Notes under the pieces: model-generated
Told to the model about the DNA's origin: nothing
Databases searched by the model: none
Seen by the model: only the letters and a program-made list of their open reading frames with translations
Origin: Thaumarchaeota archaeon CSP1-1
GTDB lineage: Archaea; Thermoproteota; Nitrososphaeria; Nitrososphaerales; Nitrosopumilaceae
Assembly: GCA_001443365.1 (NCBI GenBank)
Contig: LDXL01000004.1
Coordinates: 102,870 to 166,869, forward strand
Direction: 5' to 3'
Length of the DNA: 64,000 nucleotides
Shown: piece after piece, positions 58,312 to 64,000 of the stretch
How the letters are laid out: the number at the start of each line of letters is the position of its first letter
How positions within the stretch are numbered: the stretch's first letter is position 1
Translations under genes and position numbers: made by a program

Positions 58312-60093
58312 CTAGTAACCATAGATAGGATTTGTTACACGGATAATCTCAACTATTTCATTTAGTGTATGAAGTTCTTCAGAGCTTAGTTTATTTTTGA
58401 ATTTGTTGAGATATTGTTTTGCGTCATCAGGTGGCGGAAGAGTATAGAAAACATCTTCTTCTTGTATTTGTCGTCCAATTGTAATATTTTGTACAGAACA
58501 CGCAACTTCTTGTCCAGTCTTTGCCGTTTCTACAGTTTTATTCTCATGTTGAAGTTGGTGAATAACACCAATTTTCTTGCCTGTCTTGTTCATAAAAGAA
58601 ATTTTTTGACGTAACGTTCCTACATCTACTCTAATTCCAAAGACTGCAGGATTACTATTTCTAAAAATATATCCTTTAAGAAATGTAAACCTACTAATCG
58701 GTGTAAGTTCAGAAAACATTGAGTTTTCAAGATCTGCGCTGTCATCATCGACCCATTGAGTATATGTGTCAATCAAACTGTAGATAATTTTATCATCAAA
58801 AATCTTAACATGATAGTTATCAGATTCGGTTTGCGCTTCAGGGGTTATCTTAACATTAAATGCAAGAATAACTCCTAGATGTCTATTGTTTTCCTTTACA
58901 GCCCTTGCCTCCATTATATCACGGCGAGTAACAGGTCCAATATCAGCAAGAGAAATTGGAATGTTTTGCCGTCTCAGCATTTCAGTTAGGGCTTCAAGCG
59001 AACCAATTGTATCACATTTTAGAATAATTCCCTTTGTTTCAGTCTTTATAAAAACGGATTTCATCTCAGATTCTATTAATTTTTTTAGATTCTTAGCTTC
59101 TTCGTCATCATCAGTGGCATAAACGGTACTACCTGGCAACACACCATCTAAGTCAGGCGAGGCAATTTTTACTCCTGCAGCAGCATATACTTCATTAATT
59201 GGTTTGAATTTGTCACGAGGATCTCGCATTTCGTCTAACGGTTTTGGTAATAACATGGCTTTTGGTTTTGTAATAACAACAGAATCCCTTTTTGCAATTA
59301 TTACGTTGTCTTCTTTTTTCAAATGCCCATCAATTAGTATGATATTTGCAGTTGGTCCCAATCCAACCTCGTCGTTGACCTCAAGAACAATGCCTCGAGT
59401 TGATTTTTCTTCCTGCGCTAGTCTTTTCTGTAGAAATTGTTGTGCTAATCCAACTAGAACTGCCAAAAGTTCTGGAATTCCTACTCCGGTTCTGGCGCTT
59501 ACTGGTACAATTGAAATTTCTTTTTTAAAGTCCTGTACGCGGTAAAATGCTTCAGATTGATAACCAAGAACAGAAAGTGCAGCAACTACATTGTAGATTT
59601 TCTCATCAATAGATGTCTGTACAAACGGATCCTGTTCTTTGATAGCCATTGATATGAATGGAGTATCGCTTTTTTTCCATCCAGAGACCATATCTGTTTT
59701 GTTTAGAGCAACAACAAAAGGCACTTTACGGCTTTCTAAAATTTTTAGACTCTCAGTAGTTTGAGGTTGAAATCCACGATTAGCATCCACTACTAGAATG
59801 GCAATGTCTGCAGCAGAACCACCGCGTGCTCTAAGATTAGTAAAAATCTCGTGTCCTGGAGTATCAATTACAAGCAGGCCTGGTATAGTATGTTCTCCTT
59901 TGCTGAGCTTTTCGTACAAAGGTCCAGTCAATTTTTTGATTGTTTCAGTGGGGAGAAAACTTGCACCAATATGCTGAGTTATTCCTCCTGCTTCTCTTCC
60001 TTGAACTCCAGTTCCACGAATCTTATCTAAAATAGATGTCTTACCAGAATCTACATGACCTAATACGACCACAATTGGTTGTCTTATACGCAA
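58312..60093 (-). CDS. infB: translation initiation factor aIF5B
   Basis: A 593-residue IF2/eIF5B family GTPase. G1 LGHVDSGKTSI, G2 GITQHIGASF, G3 VIDTPGHEIF, G4 VALNKTDM. Domain II/III/IV follow; the C-terminus is complete. Joins subunits at initiation. Only 6 nt after the ndk stop, so it is coupled into the ndk-ribosomal operon. Confidence 0.95.
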   Translation of the reverse strand: MRIRQPIVVVLGHVDSGKTSILDKIRGTGVQGREAGGITQHIGASFLPTETIKKLTGPLYEKLSKGEHTIPGLLVIDTPGHEIFTNLRARGGSAADIAILVVDANRGFQPQTTESLKILESRKVPFVVALNKTDMVSGWKKSDTPFISMAIKEQDPFVQTSIDEKIYNVVAALSVLGYQSEAFYRVQDFKKEISIVPVSARTGVGIPELLAVLVGLAQQFLQKRLAQEEKSTRGIVLEVNDEVGLGPTANIILIDGHLKKEDNVIIAKRDSVVITKPKAMLLPKPLDEMRDPRDKFKPINEVYAAAGVKIASPDLDGVLPGSTVYATDDDEEAKNLKKLIESEMKSVFIKTETKGIILKCDTIGSLEALTEMLRRQNIPISLADIGPVTRRDIMEARAVKENNRHLGVILAFNVKITPEAQTESDNYHVKIFDDKIIYSLIDTYTQWVDDDSADLENSMFSELTPISRFTFLKGYIFRNSNPAVFGIRVDVGTLRQKISFMNKTGKKIGVIHQLQHENKTVETAKTGQEVACSVQNITIGRQIQEEDVFYTLPPPDDAKQYLNKFKNKLSSEELHTLNEIVEIIRVTNPIYGY

Positions 60094-60099
60094 CCCAGC

Positions 60100-60501
60100 T
60101 CACTCGAATACTACCTTCACTTCCTTTTCAAAGCTTTCTGTGGAATCAGATGCATGGACAATGTTGTCAGTTAGTCCAAGTCCGAAATCACCACGGATTG
60201 AACCTGGTGCTGCCTCAAAAGACTTTGTAGAACCAATCATGATTCTTGTTGTAGCAATAACATTATTTCCCTCAATGACTGCTACAACTACTCTTCCTGA
60301 TGTGATAAATGAAACAAGTTCGTTAAAGAATGGTTTTGAGCTATGATCAGAGTAAAATTTTTCCGCCTTCTCCTTTGTAAAAGTGTACATTTTTAATTTA
60401 ATAATTTTAAATCCTTTTTTCTCAAAGCGAGAAACAACTTCGCCGATTAATCCCCTACTAACAGCATCGGGCTTTATTATGAAAAGTGATTGTTCAGTCA
60501 A
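60100..60501 (-). CDS. ndk: nucleoside diphosphate kinase
   Basis: A 133-residue [31 protein letters not shown], and the catalytic NIVHASDS (His116). In operon with L24e (1-nt gap) and infB (6 nt). Balances NTP pools. Confidence 0.95.
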   Translation of the reverse strand: MTEQSLFIIKPDAVSRGLIGEVVSRFEKKGFKIIKLKMYTFTKEKAEKFYSDHSSKPFFNELVSFITSGRVVVAVIEGNNVIATTRIMIGSTKSFEAAPGSIRGDFGLGLTDNIVHASDSTESFEKEVKVVFE

Positions 60502-60502
60502 T

Positions 60503-60706
60503 TTACTTCTTGACTTTTATTCCGCCTTTGACGTATTTTTTAGTCCACTTTAATTTTCTAGGATCACGCTTTAGCTCAAGCATGTTTTTTCTACATTTTG
60601 CTGAACAAAACCACAATACTGTTCCATCATTTTTTGCAAGCATTGTACCTGAACCTTTGGCGACAGGTCTATCACAAAAACTGCAAGGCTTTACTAAAAG
60701 ACTCAA
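60503..60706 (-). CDS. rpl24e: ribosomal protein eL24
   Basis: A 67-residue zinc-ribbon ribosomal protein: [13 protein letters not shown] and [12 protein letters not shown]. Positioned between ndk and S28e, the usual archaeal order (L7Ae-S28e-L24e-Ndk-IF2). Confidence 0.95.
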   Translation of the reverse strand: MSLLVKPCSFCDRPVAKGSGTMLAKNDGTVLWFCSAKCRKNMLELKRDPRKLKWTKKYVKGGIKVKK

Positions 60707-60714
60707 TTTTCAAA

Positions 60715-60927
60715 TCACCTAATTTTCTTTGCTTCTCGTTCTGTTTCTCTGAGAATTAAAATATCTGACATTCTTACTGAACCCTTTACGTTTCTTGTAA
60801 GAACTCGTCCTTGATCTTTTCCTTCCAAAACTTTTACTCTAACTTGAATAACTTCACCAGCAATTCCTGTCCTACCAACAATTTGAATAATTTCTGCTGG
60901 GATTAAGACTTCTTGTGGAACGCTCAT
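60715..60927 (-). CDS. rps28e: ribosomal protein eS28
   Basis: A 70-residue protein ending in the S28e signature [14 protein letters not shown], with [11 protein letters not shown] upstream. Its start overlaps the L7Ae stop by 4 bp. Confidence 0.95.
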   Translation of the reverse strand: MSVPQEVLIPAEIIQIVGRTGIAGEVIQVRVKVLEGKDQGRVLTRNVKGSVRMSDILILRETEREAKKIR

Positions 60928-61310
60928 TTATCTGACTTGCCACCCTTTACTTTTGCAATTGATTCAATCACTTGATCAACGATGTGTTGGGCGTCACCTG
61001 AATCTAAAATGGCTGCAGCAGCTGATGTAACATCTATACCAAGTGCTTTTCCTAGTTCTTGTTTGCTTGGAACAAATGCATAAGCAGCTCCTTGTTCGTC
61101 ACAAATTATTGGAAGATGTGCAACTACTTCTGGTGGCTCAACGTCTTCAGCAATTACTATAAGTTTGCTAATACCACGCTCAATAGCCTTTGTAGCCTCG
61201 TTAGTTCCTTTTCTTACTTTACCACTTTGAGAAGCCACTCTAAGTGCCTCTAAAATAGGATTTACGAGGTCCGGCGGTGTCTCAAATTTTACGTAGTAAC
61301 CTTTAGCCAT
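60924..61310 (-). CDS. rpl7ae: ribosomal protein eL8/L7Ae
   Basis: A kink-turn RNA-binding protein: [23 protein letters not shown] (K-turn binding, N-E-x-x-K), [21 protein letters not shown]. Part of the ribosome, C/D and H/ACA snoRNPs and RNase P. I use [10 protein letters not shown] (61310); the frame also opens with MMR at 61319. Confidence 0.94.
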   Translation of the reverse strand: MAKGYYVKFETPPDLVNPILEALRVASQSGKVRKGTNEATKAIERGISKLIVIAEDVEPPEVVAHLPIICDEQGAAYAFVPSKQELGKALGIDVTSAAAAILDSGDAQHIVDQVIESIAKVKGGKSDK

Positions 61311-61342
61311 TCTCATCAACCACCTGATTCGTTTTAAAAGTG

Positions 61343-62692
61343 TTATCTGCCCAACATTGATTTTATCTTTTGTACATGCTCTGCAATTAGATTATCAAGC
61401 TTTTCCTGGGAGCTAGCCTCTGCATAAACTCTAATGATTGGTTCTGTTCCACTAGGTCTTACCATAATCCAGTTTTGTGTATTAAAAGTGGTTTTAATTC
61501 CATCTGTGGTATCAGAATCTGGGTTTTCCTCTTTTAGTTTAGTAATTATCTTTTGTGCATCTTCCTTGGAACATGAAATCTTAGTTTTTGTAGTAAAAGA
61601 GGGTGGCAAAAGATCAACCATCTTTGACATGGTGTTGCCAGTTTTTGCAAGTAAGTCAAGTGCTAATGCCAAAGTCATTCCACCATCTCTGACTTGGTTG
61701 TGTTTTCCATACATAAATCCCCCATTTTCTTCAAATCCAATGATTGCGTTTATTGGAACCATTTTCCTTGATACTTCAACACTTCCAACCTTTGTTCGAA
61801 CTACAGTTGCGTTTGAATTATCAGCAATTTTTTCTATACTAGAACCAGAGTTAAGACAAGTGACAACAGTAGATTTGGGATTTTTTTCTAAAATGTACTT
61901 TGAAAACAAAAGAGCTGACTTGTCACCAGTTAAGATTATCCCATTATTGTCACAAAAAAGACTTCGATCACCATCACCATCAAATGCGATCCCAAAATCA
62001 GATCCAGTTTTTTTTACAGTATCAGAAAGTTCTGAAAGATTTTCAGGCGTAGGCTCTGAACCACGACCTGGAAATGTGCCATCTATTCTTTCATTAATTA
62101 AAATAACTTGACATCCCAACTCCTCACAAAGTTTTGGTGCAGTAACTGCCTGTGCTCCGTTTCCTAGATCTAACACTACCTTGAACTTTTTTTTTGCGAT
62201 CTTAGATGAATCTACTTGAGACTTTATACCATTAAGATATACCTTAATTGCAGAGTCATCCTTTTGTGTAGATCCAAATTTGGATGAATTGCTATTCCAT
62301 TTCTTACCAAAGTAAATCTCTTCGATTATTATCTCATCTTCTCTTGATATCTCCACCCCATCATCTGCCACAGGCTTGATTCCATTGTATAGTGGAGGAT
62401 TATGTGATGCAGTAATCATGATTCCACCGGTATACCCAATTTTTTTTGTTGCAAATTCAAGACATGGGGTTGGAACAAGACCAGCATTCTTGCAATCAAG
62501 TCCTGCATAGTTTAATGTAGAACAAATAATTTTAGCAATTAAAGGACTAGTATCCCTACCATCGTATCCAACAAGTATTGGACCTTCTTTGAAATATTCT
62601 GCTAGACACAATGTAATATCATGAATGAATTCTAATGTGAAATCTTGTCCAAAGATTCCACGAATTCCATTGGTTCCAAATAATTTTGCCAT
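61343..62692 (-). CDS. glmM: phosphoglucosamine/phosphomannomutase family enzyme (GlmM-like)
   Basis: A 449-residue alpha-D-phosphohexomutase. Phosphoserine loop IMITASHNPPLYNG (Ser96), metal loop AFDGDGDRSLF, sugar loop GFEENGGFMYG, and the phosphate-binding RPSGTEPIIRVYAE. ATG 62692 (MAKLFGTNGIRG) is the family start; the five residues before it are not. Supplies GlcN-1-P for UDP-GlcNAc, used by the glycosyltransferase at 41.7 kb. Confidence 0.93.
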   Translation of the reverse strand: MAKLFGTNGIRGIFGQDFTLEFIHDITLCLAEYFKEGPILVGYDGRDTSPLIAKIICSTLNYAGLDCKNAGLVPTPCLEFATKKIGYTGGIMITASHNPPLYNGIKPVADDGVEISREDEIIIEEIYFGKKWNSNSSKFGSTQKDDSAIKVYLNGIKSQVDSSKIAKKKFKVVLDLGNGAQAVTAPKLCEELGCQVILINERIDGTFPGRGSEPTPENLSELSDTVKKTGSDFGIAFDGDGDRSLFCDNNGIILTGDKSALLFSKYILEKNPKSTVVTCLNSGSSIEKIADNSNATVVRTKVGSVEVSRKMVPINAIIGFEENGGFMYGKHNQVRDGGMTLALALDLLAKTGNTMSKMVDLLPPSFTTKTKISCSKEDAQKIITKLKEENPDSDTTDGIKTTFNTQNWIMVRPSGTEPIIRVYAEASSQEKLDNLIAEHVQKIKSMLGR

Positions 62693-62742
62693 ACTATCAT
62701 CTCTCAATAATAGATAAATTTGTGTTTAAAGGCAATGGGGGT

Positions 62743-62827
62743 GCGGGAGTTGCCAAGCCTGGTCAACGGCGCAGGGCTTAGGACCCTGTCTCTTAGGGGT
62801 TCGTGGGTTCGAATCCCACCTCCCGCA
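62743..62827 (+). tRNA. tRNA-Leu(TAG)
   Basis: Class II tRNA, 85 nt: acceptor GCGGGAG/CTCCCGC with A73; anticodon stem CAGGG/CCCTG, loop CTTAGGA (TAG); long variable arm TCTCTTAGGGGTTC; T arm GTGGG-TTCGAAT-CCCAC. No intron. Confidence 0.95.
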
Positions 62828-62868
62828 TCAATTCTAAAAATTATAAGTACCACATTTCAACAACGTTC

Positions 62869-63705
62869 ATGAAAAAGACAATAGTTGGGATTACAGTTGT
62901 TGGAAAAGACAGAGAGGGAATAGTTGCTGCATTTACCAACTTTGTGTTTCAAAAGAAAGGAAATGTTGAGAAGGTAAACCAAAACGTCATCAAAGGATTA
63001 TTTGGAATGTATCTTGAAGTATCATTTATCAAAAAAATTGATATTAAAAAATTTGAAATAGAGCTGCAAAAAGTTGCAAAAAAGCATAAAATGGATGTAA
63101 GTACGCATCATGAAATTGACTTAGAAAAAAATATTGCAGTCTTTGTAACAAAGGAATCTCATTGTCTTAAAACATTACTTGATTCTAAAAGTGCAATTAC
63201 AGGAAAAATTTCTGTCATCGTTGGAACGGAGAAGACTTTATCATTAATGGCAAAAAAAGCGAAGATTCCATTTGTGTTAGTAGATGAGAAAGAGCAGCCA
63301 AAGGCTGAATCAAAACTTATTGATGTCTGTAAAAAATATGATGTCGACCTAATTGTTTTGGCGCGTTATATGAAAATTCTAACGCCAAACTTTGTGTGGC
63401 GTTATCCAAACAGAATCATTAACATTCATCCCTCACTGCTGCCTGCATTTCCTGGCGCACTGGCATATGCTCAAGCATATGAACGTGGAACCAAGATTGT
63501 AGGGGTTACGGCACATTATGTTACAGAGAATTTGGATCAGGGACCAATTATTTTCCAAGATTCCTTTAATGTAAACCCAGAAGACAGCCTTGAATCTATA
63601 AGAAAGAAGGGACAAAAACTGGAAGCTGATACTCTTCTTAGAGCCGTTAAAATGCATCTTACAAACAAATTAGAAGTACGTTGGAGAAAGGTTCACACAA
63701 AGTGA
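62869..63705 (+). CDS. purU: formyltetrahydrofolate deformylase-like protein (PurU)
   Basis: A 278-residue protein: N-terminal ACT domain (IVGITVVGKDREGIVAAFT), linker, then formyltransferase-like catalytic domain: IVLARYMKILTP, INIHPSLLPAFPGA (Asn, His) and TAHYVTENLDQGPII (Asp). This order is PurU. Upstream extension through the tRNA-Leu gene is ignored; ATG 62869 is used. The pathway fits folate one-carbon balance; relation with the CADD-like gene at 4.4 kb is speculative. Confidence 0.88.
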   Translation: MKKTIVGITVVGKDREGIVAAFTNFVFQKKGNVEKVNQNVIKGLFGMYLEVSFIKKIDIKKFEIELQKVAKKHKMDVSTHHEIDLEKNIAVFVTKESHCLKTLLDSKSAITGKISVIVGTEKTLSLMAKKAKIPFVLVDEKEQPKAESKLIDVCKKYDVDLIVLARYMKILTPNFVWRYPNRIINIHPSLLPAFPGALAYAQAYERGTKIVGVTAHYVTENLDQGPIIFQDSFNVNPEDSLESIRKKGQKLEADTLLRAVKMHLTNKLEVRWRKVHTK

Positions 63706-63710
63706 ATTGA

Positions 63711-64000
63711 ATGGTTGTTGTAAAAGATCAACTTGATCCAGACCTAAGAAAAATTATAAAAAAACAAAAAGCCGTAATAATTCCGGTAGGTTCTATTGAG
63801 CAACATGGTCCTCACTTACCAGTATCAACAGATTCCGATATTGTCTATGAGGTAGCAAGGCGTGTATCAGAAAAATGCAACTTTTTGTTGTTACCTACTA
63901 TATCATATGGTGTTTCATTCGAGCATGCACCTTTTTTCAATCTGAGTCTGAAACGACAAACCCTAGAGCAATTGTTAATTGATATCTGTCTTTCCCTTTC
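63711..64000 (+). CDS. creatininase-family protein (3' end outside window)
   Basis: Starts at ATG 63711, 5 nt after purU, and runs to the window edge; 96 residues visible. AVIIPVGSIEQHGPHLPVSTD is the creatininase-family signature (metal ligands Glu, His and later Asp). The family includes creatinine amidohydrolase and FAPy deformylase (ArfB) of archaeal riboflavin/F420 biosynthesis; this one cannot be assigned without the rest. Likely in operon with purU. Confidence 0.85.
   Translation, partial: MVVVKDQLDPDLRKIIKKQKAVIIPVGSIEQHGPHLPVSTDSDIVYEVARRVSEKCNFLLLPTISYGVSFEHAPFFNLSLKRQTLEQLLIDICLSL

Noticed and set aside
61434..62111. 225-codon plus-strand ORF
   Set aside because: Antisense shadow of glmM, without a fold or family pattern.
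1..64000. CRISPR arrays, insertion sequences, prophages, rRNA genes
   Set aside because: No regularly spaced repeats, transposase/integrase motifs, phage genes or rRNA signatures were seen.

Overview
The window is an AT-rich, gene-dense stretch of an ammonia-oxidising thaumarchaeal (Nitrososphaerota, Nitrosopumilus-like) chromosome. Evidence: archaeal information-processing genes (MCM, GINS, RFC large and small subunits, Hel308, aIF6, aIF5B, L7Ae, S28e, L24e, Alba, archease, Trm5), an 11-subunit complex I without NuoEFG, and the three-gene acetyl/propionyl-CoA carboxylase of the 3-hydroxypropionate/4-hydroxybutyrate carbon-fixation cycle. It also has a cold-shock protein, many TTG starts, and TATA boxes about 26 nt upstream of start codons (leaderless transcripts). 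I see no CRISPR array, insertion sequence, prophage or rRNA operon. Eight tRNA genes are present: Met(CAT), Glu(TTC, with an intron), Asp(GTC), Lys(TTT), Ala(GGC), Pro(CGG), Ser(TGA) and Leu(TAG).

Layout. 0-6 kb: 3' part of a Trm5-like methyltransferase, an N-acetyltransferase, a site-2 protease, a LarA-like protein, pyrE, a CADD/PqqC-family protein between two tRNAs, and a polyprenyl diphosphate synthase. 6-16.5 kb: the nuoABCDHIJKMLN operon on the minus strand, in which nuoM is interrupted by an in-frame TGA. 16.5-24 kb: peroxiredoxin, BCCP / biotin carboxylase / carboxyltransferase, a ferredoxin-NADP reductase-like flavoprotein, and a hemA whose product lacks the usual catalytic cysteine and is coupled to an AT-hook-like protein. 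24-33 kb: RFC large subunit with two unrecognised partners, an inositol-phosphatase family enzyme, argH, a MIP18-family Fe-S protein and succinate dehydrogenase. 33-41.5 kb: a PadR regulator with a 24-bp perfect palindrome over its start codon, an isocitrate lyase-family enzyme, Alba, a HEAT protein, a second FNR paralogue, two tRNAs, a membrane-anchored HTH protein beside a secreted SIMPL protein, and an ilvE / oxidoreductase / Trm112-like / hexapeptide acyltransferase cluster.

41.5-51.8 kb: an N-glycosylation-type GlcNAc-phosphotransferase, Hel308, MCM and GINS in one minus-strand operon. It diverges from RFC small subunit across a strikingly GATC-rich intergenic region. Then come tRNA-Ser, a zinc-type dicluster ferredoxin, aIF6, hisS and archease. 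51.8-58.3 kb is the most accessory-looking part: small lineage-specific or unrecognised ORFs, a secreted nuclease-like protein, a C2H2 microprotein, an internally deleted archaellin/pilin remnant, a four-CBS protein, an orphan receiver-domain protein, thioredoxin, cold-shock protein and a small RHH protein. 58.3-64 kb: infB (aIF5B), ndk, rpl24e, rps28e, rpl7ae, glmM, tRNA-Leu, purU and the start of a creatininase-family gene cut by the window edge.

How it fits together: complex I, succinate dehydrogenase and the two FNR-like flavoproteins belong to electron transport and reductant supply. The CoA carboxylase feeds carbon fixation. The replication genes form two units. Most of the window is ordinary core genome. 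The best leads are the nuoM stop, the cysteine-less HemA, the T-loop tRNA intron, the padR palindrome, the GATC cluster and the archaellin remnant.
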